Under the pieces are notes generated by a model that was not told the DNA's origin, ran no database searches, and was given only the letters and a program-made list of their open reading frames with translations. A stretch of 64,000 nucleotides of DNA from Blastococcus fimeti (lineage in GTDB: Bacteria > Actinomycetota > Actinomycetes > Mycobacteriales > Geodermatophilaceae): contig FNAW01000001.1 in assembly GCA_900102115.1 (NCBI GenBank), positions 682,001 to 746,000 on the forward strand, in the 5' to 3' direction. Positions 8,660 through 16,946 of the stretch are shown here, piece by piece. Numbering within the stretch: the first letter of the stretch is position 1; each line of letters begins with the position of its first letter. The position numbers and the translations under genes were made by a program.

Positions 8660-10078
8660 TCAGGACAGCGCCGGCCACCGGTCCACGAGCCCGAGGCGCT
8701 GCTCGAGCACGTGCGCGACCTGGAGGACGTCGATGTCCTGGTTGCGCCGGCCGACGATCTGCACGCCGACCGGGAGGCCGGCCTCGGTCCAGCCGCACGG
8801 GATGGAGATGGCCGGGTGCCCGGTCAGGTTGAACGGGTTGAGCAGGAACGACCGTCCCCGGGCGCCCAGCCGCACCCCGTCGATCTCCTGCGGCCCGGGC
8901 CCCGGCTCGGCTGACCAGGCCTCGAGCGGCATGGCCGGCGTGACGAGGAAGTCGATCTCCTCGAACAGGGTGCGGGCGGCGTCGTAGAGGCGGCCCCGCT
9001 CGATCTCGGCGGTCTTGAGGTCGACCGCAGAGTGCGACCGGCCGTACTCGATCAGCCGCTTCAGGTCGTCCTCGAGCCAGTCCGGCTCCCGGTCGGCGAG
9101 CGGACCCACGCCCACGGCGAGGCCGCTGCTGTAGATGACGCGGTGGAAGCGGCTGGGGTCCTCCCAGCCCGGGGCCTTCTCCTCGACCGAGCCGCCGAGC
9201 CCCTCCAGCACCGAGACCGCCTCGGCGACGATCTGGACCACCTCCGCACTCACCGCCCCGTACCCGAGGTCTGCGCTCCAGCGGATCTTCCGCCCGGCGA
9301 GCGGCCGGTCGGACTCCGGCAGGGGCACGAACTCCCCCATCTCGCTGGTCAGCGACAGCGGGTCGCGGTCGTCGTTCCCCGCCATCACCGACGTCATCAG
9401 CGCGGCGTCGGCCACCGTGCGGGTCAGCGGCCCCATGTGCGTGCGGTGCGCCCAGTACTCGCGGATCGGGTGGATCGGGATACGCCCGAAGGACGGCTTG
9501 AACCCCACGACCCCGCACAGCGCCGCCGGGATGCGGATCGAGCCCGCGCCGTCGGACCCCTGCGCCAGCGGGCCCAGCCCGGCCGCCACCGCCGCCGCGG
9601 CCCCGCCGGAGGAGGCACCCGTGGTCCGGGTGGTGTCCCACGGGTTCACCGTCGTCGGGGCGACCTGGTTGTCGGCCATGTCCTTCCAGCCGAAGGCCGG
9701 GGTGTTGGTCTTGCCCAGCAGCACGCCGCCGCTGGAGCGGAGCCGGCCGGCGACGACGCTGTCGGTGTCCGGGACGTTGTCGGCGAAGAACCGCGTCCCC
9801 ATCGTGGTGCGGATGCCGGCGGTGTTCTCCAGGTCCTTGATGGAGTACGGGATCCCGTCCATCGCGCTGATCCGCTCGCCCCGGGCGGCCCGCTCGGTGG
9901 CCGCGGCCGCCTCGGTCCGCGCGAGGTCCTCGGTGACGGTGACGAAGGCGTGGACATGCGGCTCCACGGCGTGCATCCGATCGAGCACCGAGTCGAGGAT
10001 CTCCGTCGGCGAGACCTCCTTCGCCTGGATCATCCGGCCCAGCTCCGTCGCCGGCCTCGCCCACAGCTGATCGCTCAC
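8660..10078 (-). CDS. Amidase (amidase signature family)
   Basis: 472-residue amidase signature hydrolase. The Ser-cisSer-Lys triad is recognisable: Lys in YSIKDLENTAG, cis-Ser in TTGASSGGAAAA and nucleophile Ser in GSDGAGSIRIPA. Family members release ammonia or amines from amides. The GTG at 10078 overlaps the kinase stop (GTGA), giving VSDQLWARPATELGRMIQ, a typical amidase N-terminus. It is one of two amidases in the island; the other (15549-16946) is only distantly similar, so they probably act on different amides. Confidence 0.92.
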   Translation of the reverse strand: MSDQLWARPATELGRMIQAKEVSPTEILDSVLDRMHAVEPHVHAFVTVTEDLARTEAAAATERAARGERISAMDGIPYSIKDLENTAGIRTTMGTRFFADNVPDTDSVVAGRLRSSGGVLLGKTNTPAFGWKDMADNQVAPTTVNPWDTTRTTGASSGGAAAAVAAGLGPLAQGSDGAGSIRIPAALCGVVGFKPSFGRIPIHPIREYWAHRTHMGPLTRTVADAALMTSVMAGNDDRDPLSLTSEMGEFVPLPESDRPLAGRKIRWSADLGYGAVSAEVVQIVAEAVSVLEGLGGSVEEKAPGWEDPSRFHRVIYSSGLAVGVGPLADREPDWLEDDLKRLIEYGRSHSAVDLKTAEIERGRLYDAARTLFEEIDFLVTPAMPLEAWSAEPGPGPQEIDGVRLGARGRSFLLNPFNLTGHPAISIPCGWTEAGLPVGVQIVGRRNQDIDVLQVAHVLEQRLGLVDRWPALS

Positions 10079-11040
10079 GTGCACTCCTGTCGTCGGTCGT
10101 CGAGGAAGGCCAGGGTCGAGTCCAGGTCCCGGAGGCCGGCGTCGGAGCCCAGCCCGCCGGCGGTGAGGGTGCCCGAGGCGATGCCGAGCCAGGCCGCCTC
10201 CTCCAGCGGCCGGCCGAGCGTGAGCCCGCGGATCACCCCGGCACAGAAGGCGTCGCCGCAGCCGGTCGAGTCGACGACGTCCCCGGGTATAGCCGGCAGG
10301 GAGAACTCGCCGTCGGCGCCCACCCCGAAGCACCCGTCGGCATCCATCTTCACGATCACGGCGCGCGCGCCGAGGTCCAGCAGCGCCCGGGCGCCGTCGC
10401 GGGGCGAGGAGAGGCCGGTCAGCCGGGCGACCTCGTCGCGGTTGGGCATGAAGACGTCGACGTGCGGCAGCGAGGCGGCGAAGGTGGCGAGCGCGTCGGT
10501 GCGCTTGACGCCGAGGCAGTCGGCCGTGGTGATCGCACCGTGCGACCGGGCGAAGGCCAGCAGCTCCCGGGAGACCTCCCCGTCGAGCCCCGGCAGCGCC
10601 GAGACGCCGCCGTAGTGCAGGACGTCGACCTCGGCGAGCGCCTCCCAGGGCAGGTCGTCCCGCCCGAGCGCGGCGTTCGCGCCGCGCACGTGCCAGGCGG
10701 GGCGCACGCCGGCGCTGCTGATCGGGAGCATCGTGGCCGAGGTCGGCAGCTCCGGCTTCACCACCAGGCCGCTCGCGTCGACGCCCTCCTGCTCCAGCAG
10801 GGTGCGCACGAAGGCGCCCACGTTGTCCGCCCCCACGGCGCCGACGGCGAGCACGTCGGCGCCCAGGCGGGCGAGGTCGACCGCCGTCCCCCCGGCCGTG
10901 CCGGCCACGGTCATCCGGATCTCGTCGACGATCACCGCCGTCTGGGTCGTGGGCAGCACGTCGATCGCCCGGCCCAGGACGTCGAGGATGTAGACGCCCA
11001 CGCAGGCGATGCGCGGACGCGACCCCGGGGCGCCCGTCAC
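10075..11040 (-). CDS. PfkB family carbohydrate kinase
   Basis: 321-residue ribokinase-fold kinase. The C-terminal DSTGCGDAFCAG block is the PfkB signature 2 with the catalytic Asp and anion hole; GTAGGTAVDLARLGAD is the N-terminal substrate-side motif. Such enzymes phosphorylate sugars, nucleosides or related alcohols with ATP. Overlaps the cyclase gene upstream and the amidase downstream by GTGA. In this island it may supply the phosphorylated substrate for the aldolase or the S1P-lyase-like enzyme; that is inference. Confidence 0.9.
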   Translation of the reverse strand: MTGAPGSRPRIACVGVYILDVLGRAIDVLPTTQTAVIVDEIRMTVAGTAGGTAVDLARLGADVLAVGAVGADNVGAFVRTLLEQEGVDASGLVVKPELPTSATMLPISSAGVRPAWHVRGANAALGRDDLPWEALAEVDVLHYGGVSALPGLDGEVSRELLAFARSHGAITTADCLGVKRTDALATFAASLPHVDVFMPNRDEVARLTGLSSPRDGARALLDLGARAVIVKMDADGCFGVGADGEFSLPAIPGDVVDSTGCGDAFCAGVIRGLTLGRPLEEAAWLGIASGTLTAGGLGSDAGLRDLDSTLAFLDDRRQECT

Positions 11041-12005
11041 TTGATCGCCAGGGCGTTGGCCGGGGAGCCGATGCCGCCGGCCACGTTGAGCGGCGCGCTG
11101 GTCAGCAGGAACTCGTACCGCCCGTCCGCGGCGCAGTCCGCCGCGAGGGCGTCCAGCTCCCACAGCTCGCCGATGGCGAGGCCGAACTGACCGATCAGCA
11201 CGTTGTGCAGGAAGCCGAAGGGCGCCGCCTCGGGGCGGGGGTCCGGCGGCCACACCTCGAGCGCCGGCGCATCGCTGACGAACGCGGACGCGCCGCTGTC
11301 CCAGACGTAGCGGGCCATCGCCTCGGTGTGCTCGATCCCGGCCGCCGTCAGCCGGCCGCGGGCCATCGCCTGCCGCGCCCGGTCGTCCTGCTGCCGGTAC
11401 CAGCCCACGAAGCCGGTGCGCACCAGCACGACGTCACCGGGCCGGAACTCCAGCCCCGCCTGCGTGCGCGCCAGCTCCAGGTCGTCCACCGTCAGGGCGG
11501 TGCTGCTGCCGGGGTCCAGCGGCCGCCCCGCCGCGGCCAGGGCGCGGGAGACGTCGAGGAGGACCCCCCGGCCGGCGATGCCGCGCTGGGCCCACACCTC
11601 GATGCCGTTGCGCCCCTCGCGCGCGATCTCGTCGGCCGCGACGCCCTGGTAGAAGACGTCGGGCCGGTACGCCACGTGCGAGAGCGCGTCCCACTGGCTG
11701 GACGCCTGCGGGTAGTAGTTGTCGTAGACGTCGTCGAAGCCGGTCCCCCCGGCGCTCGCGAGCCGGGTGTGCCGGATCGCGCCGCGGCCGAACAGCGGCG
11801 GGTCGAACAGTTCCTGCGGTGCGTTCAGCGGGAACACCGCACCGCGGACGACGGACCGGGCGGCGGCTGCCACGGCATCGGCCGACTGCAGGTTCATCCG
11901 CCCGACGCGATCGCCCTCGCCGAAGACGCCCCAGCCGACCGGCGCACCGGCGTCGTCCCGGGGCAGGTCGTCGTACGGCGGGATCCCGCCGTCGGGGCCG
12001 CTCAC
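11037..12005 (-). CDS. Cyclase family protein (kynurenine formamidase-like hydrolase)
   Basis: 322-residue member of the cyclase/kynurenine formamidase fold, metal-dependent hydrolases of amides or esters. The segment SQWDALSHVAY corresponds to the metal-binding HxGTHxDxPxH motif in the QWDxLxH form used by a subset of bacterial members. GDVVLVRTGFVGWY is the conserved following strand. GTG start overlapping the aldolase stop. A third hydrolase of amide- or ester-type bonds in the same operon. Confidence 0.85.
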   Translation of the reverse strand: MSGPDGGIPPYDDLPRDDAGAPVGWGVFGEGDRVGRMNLQSADAVAAAARSVVRGAVFPLNAPQELFDPPLFGRGAIRHTRLASAGGTGFDDVYDNYYPQASSQWDALSHVAYRPDVFYQGVAADEIAREGRNGIEVWAQRGIAGRGVLLDVSRALAAAGRPLDPGSSTALTVDDLELARTQAGLEFRPGDVVLVRTGFVGWYRQQDDRARQAMARGRLTAAGIEHTEAMARYVWDSGASAFVSDAPALEVWPPDPRPEAAPFGFLHNVLIGQFGLAIGELWELDALAADCAADGRYEFLLTSAPLNVAGGIGSPANALAIK

Positions 12006-12676
12006 CGGGCGCCGTCCACGGCCGCCGCGCCGTAGCGGCGGCGGGCGGACTCCGACGCGACCGCGCCGAGCTCCTCGTCGGTGAGGATGCGCGGGGTGCC
12101 GAACCCGGACGCGGCGAGGTGCACGTCGGCCAGCCACTCGACCAGCTGGGCCCGCTCGTAGGCGTCGGCCAGGTCGGCGCCGTGGGTGAGGGCGCCATGG
12201 TTCTGCAGGAGCACCGCGGTGCGCCCCTCGAGGCCCGCCACCGCCGCTCGGGCCAGCTCGTCCGAGCCGAACCGCTCGTAGGGCACGACCCGGATGGTCG
12301 GGCCGCCCGCGGCCCGCAGGATGGAGTAGTGCACGGCGGGCAGCTCGTCGACCACCGTCGAGACCGCGACCGCGCGGGGCGAGTGGGTGTGCACGACCGC
12401 GGCCGCACCCGTGGTCCGGTAGATCGACAGGTGCATCGGCGTCTCCGAGGAGACCCGGCCCGCACCCCCGACGTGCTCCCCGTCCATCGTCACGAAGCAG
12501 ATCGACTCCGGTGTGACCTCGTCGTAGCGGATCTGCGACGGCGTGATCGCGACGACGTCGTCGAGCCGCACGCTGAGGTTCCCGGCCGGGCCGACCGCGA
12601 GGCCATCGGGGTTCATCCGCCGCCCGTACCGGACCAGGCTCTCCGCGGCCGCGCGCCGGCGGGGGTCGCTGAGCAC
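12002..12676 (-). CDS. Class II aldolase/adducin family protein
   Basis: 224-residue zinc-type class II aldolase related to L-fuculose-phosphate aldolase and L-ribulose-phosphate 4-epimerase. Metal ligands are seen in VVHTHSPRAVAVS and QNHGALTHG; GPAGNLSVRL is the phosphate-binding loop. These enzymes cleave or epimerise sugar phosphates next to a ketone. GTG start one base after the aminotransferase stop. With the PfkB kinase upstream in metabolism, a phosphorylated sugar or polyol intermediate is likely. Confidence 0.88.
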   Translation of the reverse strand: MLSDPRRRAAAESLVRYGRRMNPDGLAVGPAGNLSVRLDDVVAITPSQIRYDEVTPESICFVTMDGEHVGGAGRVSSETPMHLSIYRTTGAAAVVHTHSPRAVAVSTVVDELPAVHYSILRAAGGPTIRVVPYERFGSDELARAAVAGLEGRTAVLLQNHGALTHGADLADAYERAQLVEWLADVHLAASGFGTPRILTDEELGAVASESARRRYGAAAVDGAR

Positions 12677-12677
12677 G

Positions 12678-13925
12678 TCAGCCCTGGCGCGCGAGGCGGG
12701 CGAGCTCGGCGAACGCGTCGTCGGTCCGCTCCAGTGCCCGGTCGATGTCGTCGGGGGTGTGCGCGGCGCAGAGGAACCAGTTGTGCACCGGGTGCAGGTA
12801 CACCCCGCGCTTCACGGCCTCGTTGGTCCACGTCCGCGCCAGCGTCGAGCCGGCGTCGTCGTCCGCGAAGCGCAGCAGCGGCATCTGGACCGGCCCGGTC
12901 TGGGACGTGACGAAGCCATGCGCGGCCGACTGGGCGGCGAGCCCGTCGCGCAGCCGCTGACCGGCGTCGGCCATGCGCGCCAGCGCGTCGGTGTCCCGCA
13001 GCTGGGTGAGCGTGGCCATGGACGCCGCCATGGACACCGCCGAGTACCAGAAGGAGCCGGTGACGTAGATGCTCGACGCCGCCTGGCGCAGCCCGTCCCG
13101 GCCGGTGATCGCGGCGAGCGAGTAACCGTTGGCGATCGCCTTCGACCAGGCGGCGAGGTCGGGCTGGACCCCGAGCGGTTCCCAGCTGCCGCCGAGGTCG
13201 AGGCGGAAGCCGCAGCGGACGTCGTCGAGGATCATCACCGCGCCCGTCCGGTCGCAGACCGCCCGGATCGCGCGGGCGAACTCGACGGTCGCCATCTCCT
13301 GGTCGCGGGCGAGCTCCTGGCGCACCGGCGAGACGATGATGCCGGCCAGGTCCTCGCCGGCCTCGGCGACCGCTGCCTCCAGCGAGGCGACGTCGTTGTA
13401 GTCGAAGTAGCCCAGGTGCGCACGGTCCTCGGGGAGCACACCGCCCGGTCGGGGCGTGCACCACGGGATCGCCCCGTGATAGGCCCCCGTGGCGACGAGC
13501 ACCTTCCGCCGTCCGGTCGAGGCCCGGGCGATGCTGACGCAGGCGGTGGTGGCGTCGGTGCCGTTCTTCGCCAGCATCGCCCAGTCCGCGTGCGGGACCA
13601 GCTCGACCAGCAGCTCGGCGAGGTCGACCATCACCGGCGACGGCCCGTCGAGCAGGTCACCGACCTCGAGCTGGGCGCGGACCGCCGCCTCGACGACCGG
13701 GTCCTTGCGACCGAGGACGATCGGGCCCCAGCCGCACATGAAGTCGAGGTACTCGTTGCCGTCGGCGTCCCACACCCGGCTGCCCTCGCCGCGGGTCATG
13801 AACTGCGGATAGGCCTCCGGCAGGCCCGCGGCGTTCATGTGGCCGTACATGCCGCCGGGGATGACCGATGCGGCGCGCGAGCGCAGGGCCGCGTCGACCG
13901 TTCGCTGGGGGAGGACCTGGGTCAT
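12678..13925 (-). CDS. Class III aminotransferase (GSA aminomutase-like)
   Basis: 415-residue PLP enzyme of the class III aminotransferase group, closest in look to glutamate-1-semialdehyde aminomutase. KNGTDATTACVSIARAST binds the cofactor phosphate, VMILDDVRCGFR carries the ring-contacting Asp, and AWSKAIANGYSLAAITGR holds the Schiff-base Lys. This fold also includes phosphoethanolamine phospho-lyases, relevant given the S1P-lyase homologue nearby. The ATG at 13925 has no ribosome site; an AT-rich segment with a TetR-type dyad precedes it. Confidence 0.88.
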   Translation of the reverse strand: MTQVLPQRTVDAALRSRAASVIPGGMYGHMNAAGLPEAYPQFMTRGEGSRVWDADGNEYLDFMCGWGPIVLGRKDPVVEAAVRAQLEVGDLLDGPSPVMVDLAELLVELVPHADWAMLAKNGTDATTACVSIARASTGRRKVLVATGAYHGAIPWCTPRPGGVLPEDRAHLGYFDYNDVASLEAAVAEAGEDLAGIIVSPVRQELARDQEMATVEFARAIRAVCDRTGAVMILDDVRCGFRLDLGGSWEPLGVQPDLAAWSKAIANGYSLAAITGRDGLRQAASSIYVTGSFWYSAVSMAASMATLTQLRDTDALARMADAGQRLRDGLAAQSAAHGFVTSQTGPVQMPLLRFADDDAGSTLARTWTNEAVKRGVYLHPVHNWFLCAAHTPDDIDRALERTDDAFAELARLARQG

Positions 13926-13935
13926 CGATTTTTTC

Positions 13936-13951
13936 TATCAGTCGTCCGATA
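13936..13951. promoter_or_regulatory. Candidate TetR operator TATC-N8-GATA
   Basis: TATCAGTCGTCCGATA is an imperfect dyad (6 of 8 base pairs match) in an unusually AT-rich 40-base gap between the gamma-glutamyltransferase stop and the aminotransferase start. Size and position suit the TetR protein at the end of the island. Confidence 0.5.
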
Positions 13952-13965
13952 AAAGCACCAGGGCC

Positions 13966-15552
13966 TCAGACGGCGACGGCCGCGCCGATCAGCGCGCGGG
14001 CGTCCGACGCACCGCGCGGCGGCCCGTCGACCGGGAGGTCGATGAGGTGCGCGTGCCCGAAGCCGGCCGGATCCGGCCTCACGACCTCCACCTCGTGGCC
14101 GCGCTCCTCGAGCCCGGACCGCCAGGACGCCGGGGCGTGCGCCTCGATGCGGACGCGGTGCGCCTCGGGCCGCTCCCACACGTTGAAGCCCGTTCCGCCC
14201 TCGACGCCGAGCACCCACCGCGGCGCGCCGATCACCGCCGCCGGGTCGGCCCCGGTGCGCAGCAGGCGGGCGAGCAGCTGCAGGACGAGCTGGGTCTGCG
14301 AGTCCCCGCCCATCGACCCGAGGACCGCTCGGAGCGAGCCGTCGGGCCGGGTGACCAGCGTCGGCGCCAGCGTGTGGGACGGGCGCCGGCCCGGCCGGTA
14401 CTCGGCCGGGTGCCCGGGCTGCAGGCTGAAGCTGATGCCGCGGTTGTGCAGCAGGATGCCGGTGCCGGGCACGGCCACGTGGCAGCCGAACTCCTTGGCG
14501 TTGGACTGGATGAGGCTCACCGCCATGCCGTCGCGGTCGGCGACGGCCAGGTGGATGGTGCCGCCGTCGCGGTAGCTGTCCCCGAAGGGCAGCCGCTGTC
14601 GCGGGTCGAGCATCGCCGCCCGCGCGTCGAGCCGGTCCGGGGCCAGCAACGCGGGGCCGTCGGCGTCCTCGGAGAGCTGCGCCACCCGGTCGAACCCCGC
14701 CAGCCGCGCCGACTCCACGGTGAGGTGCGCCCAGGCGGGGTCCTCGGTGTCCACCGGCAGCCCCGCGCGCTCGGCGATCCCGGCGCCGGCCAGCGCCACG
14801 TAGCCCGCGGAGTTCGGCGGCACGGTCCAGACCCGGTGGCCCCAGACGTCCAGCGCCAGACCCGGCACCCAGTCCGCCAGGGAGGTGGCGAGGTCCGCGG
14901 GCAGGTACTCCCCCGCGCCGGCCTCCAGCAGCCGCTCGCCGAACTCTCCGCCGTAGAAGCCGTCGCGACCCTCGGCGACGATCGCCCGCAGCATCCGGGC
15001 CGGCCCGGGCCGCTCCAGGTGGTCCCCGGCCTTCACGCCGGACCGCACCAGCTCGTCGCAGCCGGTCACGCCGGCGAGCCCGGGCAGCAGGAACGCGAGC
15101 ATCGGCGAGGTCGGGAAGCCCGTCTCGGCCAGCTCGATCGCCGGCGCCAGCACGTCGGCCAGCGGCAGCCGGCCCAGTCGTGCGTGCAGGGTCAGCCAGC
15201 CGTCCACGCAGCCGGGCACCGGAGCGCTGCGGACGTCGCCCAGCACCGGCATGCTGCGGTGCCCCTCGGCGCGCAGCCGGTCCGGATCGGCCCCGCTGCC
15301 CGCGCGGCCGGTGGCGTTGAGCACCAGCGGCTCCGTCGAGCCGGTGCCCGGCCCCGCGACCAGGGCCATCAGGTCGCCGCCCATCCCGCACATGTGCGGG
15401 GTGGTGACGGTGAGGGCCGCGCTCGTCGCGATCGCGGCGTCGACGGCGTTCCCGCCGGCCCGCAGGACGGCGACGCCGGCGTCGGACGCATGCCGGTCCA
15501 CGCTGCAGACCAGGCCGTCGGGACCCTCGACGGTCTCGGTCTCCCAGGTCAT
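13966..15552 (-). CDS. Gamma-glutamyltransferase family Ntn-hydrolase
   Basis: 528-residue GGT-fold proenzyme. GGNAVDAAIATSAALTVTTPHMCGMGGDLM is the conserved N-terminal region; the autocleavage/catalytic Thr lies in DGGTIHLAVADRDGMAV, and the small subunit ends with GSMGGDSQTQ, the substrate loop. No secretion signal is seen, so it is probably cytoplasmic, unlike many periplasmic or exported GGTs. The ATG overlaps the upstream amidase by ATGA. It could hydrolyse a gamma-glutamyl or other amide conjugate. Confidence 0.9.
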   Translation of the reverse strand: MTWETETVEGPDGLVCSVDRHASDAGVAVLRAGGNAVDAAIATSAALTVTTPHMCGMGGDLMALVAGPGTGSTEPLVLNATGRAGSGADPDRLRAEGHRSMPVLGDVRSAPVPGCVDGWLTLHARLGRLPLADVLAPAIELAETGFPTSPMLAFLLPGLAGVTGCDELVRSGVKAGDHLERPGPARMLRAIVAEGRDGFYGGEFGERLLEAGAGEYLPADLATSLADWVPGLALDVWGHRVWTVPPNSAGYVALAGAGIAERAGLPVDTEDPAWAHLTVESARLAGFDRVAQLSEDADGPALLAPDRLDARAAMLDPRQRLPFGDSYRDGGTIHLAVADRDGMAVSLIQSNAKEFGCHVAVPGTGILLHNRGISFSLQPGHPAEYRPGRRPSHTLAPTLVTRPDGSLRAVLGSMGGDSQTQLVLQLLARLLRTGADPAAVIGAPRWVLGVEGGTGFNVWERPEAHRVRIEAHAPASWRSGLEERGHEVEVVRPDPAGFGHAHLIDLPVDGPPRGASDARALIGAAVAV

Positions 15553-16946
15553 CGGGCCCGCGCCGACGGCGCGACCAGCGGCCACGGCCGCTCGCGCTCG
15601 AACAGCGCCGCGACCGAGAGCAGCAGCGCATCGCTGTGCCTCGGGCCCACGATCTGCATCCCCATCGGCATGCCGCGCGGCGAGAGGCCCGCCGGGACGC
15701 TGATCGCCGGCACGCCGGTGATGTTCATGCCCATGGTCATCCGGCCGGTGTTGCCGGCGTTCGCGACGTCGACGTCGCCCACCCGCACCGGCGAGGGCCC
15801 CTCCGCGGGGTACGCGTCGTCGGGATTGGTCGGGGCGAGCACCAGGTCCACCGACTCGAAGAGGTCGGCGAAGGACTCGTTCAGCTGCTTGCGCAGCGGG
15901 TCGACGGCAGCCGCGTCGGCGATGGTGAAGGTCTCCGAGCGGGCCATCAACGCCGCCACCTCGTCGGTGAGCAGCTCGCGGATCTGCGGCCAGTAGGCGT
16001 GCATGCCGTGCCACATGGTCGGGAGCGACGCCCCGGACCACACCGCCGCCATGTCCGGCACGGTGAAGTCGACGTCGACCCGCCGCATACCGGCCGCGGC
16101 GATCAGCGCGGCAGCGGCGTCCTCGATCCCGGCGGCGACGTCGGGATGCACCACCGCGCCCCCGAAGTCGTGCAGCACCGCGACCCGCAGCCCGGCCAGC
16201 TCGTGGCTGCCCAGCCCGGCCTCGAAGCCCTCCACCCGCGGGAGGCTGAACGGATCCCGCGGGTGCGCCCCGTTGGCGACGTCCAGCCAGCGCGCGGTGT
16301 CCCGCACCGAGCGGGAGAGGCAGCCGACGGTGGAGTGCAGCGGCTCGATCTGGGCCATCGGCGCGAACGGGATGGTCCGGAAGCTGGTCTTGATGCCGAC
16401 CAGGCCGGTGTAGCCGGCCGGGATGCGGATGGAGCCGCCGCCGTCGGTCCCGGTGCCGATGGGCACCAGCCCCCCGGACACGGCGGCCGCCGTCCCACCG
16501 CTGGACCCGCCCGGCGTCAGGGCCGGGTTCCAGGGGTTGCGGGTGGTGCCGTGCAGCTTCGTGGACGTGTAGCCGACCAGCCCGAACTCGCTGCTGGTCG
16601 TCTGCACCACGGGGATCGCGCCGCCGCGGTCGCGGATGCGTTCGACATGGACGGTCGTGAACGGGCCCACCGACCCTTCGAGCAGCTTGCTGCCGCGGGG
16701 GTACGGCCACCCCTCGACCGGCTCCAGCTCCTTCACCGCGAACGGCACCCCGCCGAAGGGCTTGGAGACGTCGGCCGTGCGCGCCGCCGCCAGGGCGTTC
16801 TCGGCGTCGACGTGGCAGACCGCGTTCAGCTGGTCGTCGGCGCCGACGGCGTCGAGCACCGCCTGCACCGCCTCGACCGGGCTGAGCTCGCCGGCGCGGA
16901 AGGCGTCGACGAGCGAGCAGGCGTCCTGCAGCCAGGGCTCGATCAC
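15549..16946 (-). CDS. Amidase (amidase signature family)
   Basis: 465-residue amidase signature enzyme. Lys is in [11 protein letters not shown], cis-Ser in [13 protein letters not shown] and nucleophile Ser in [16 protein letters not shown]. The GTG at 16946 ([16 protein letters not shown]) overlaps the stop of the S1P-lyase-like gene by GTGA. Placed directly after that gene, it is a candidate for releasing an N-acyl group from an amino-alcohol substrate, but amidases are broad and this is not shown by sequence. Confidence 0.9.
   Translation of the reverse strand: MIEPWLQDACSLVDAFRAGELSPVEAVQAVLDAVGADDQLNAVCHVDAENALAAARTADVSKPFGGVPFAVKELEPVEGWPYPRGSKLLEGSVGPFTTVHVERIRDRGGAIPVVQTTSSEFGLVGYTSTKLHGTTRNPWNPALTPGGSSGGTAAAVSGGLVPIGTGTDGGGSIRIPAGYTGLVGIKTSFRTIPFAPMAQIEPLHSTVGCLSRSVRDTARWLDVANGAHPRDPFSLPRVEGFEAGLGSHELAGLRVAVLHDFGGAVVHPDVAAGIEDAAAALIAAAGMRRVDVDFTVPDMAAVWSGASLPTMWHGMHAYWPQIRELLTDEVAALMARSETFTIADAAAVDPLRKQLNESFADLFESVDLVLAPTNPDDAYPAEGPSPVRVGDVDVANAGNTGRMTMGMNITGVPAISVPAGLSPRGMPMGMQIVGPRHSDALLLSVAALFERERPWPLVAPSARAR

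Noticed and set aside
10079..10333. Longer N-terminus for the 8660-10078 amidase
   Set aside because: It would overlap the kinase by over 250 bases; GTG 10078 with GTGA overlap fits family length.
12543..15996. Long plus-strand frames opposite the aminotransferase and gamma-glutamyltransferase
   Set aside because: No coding signature, and they cross the start and stop of two convincing minus-strand genes.
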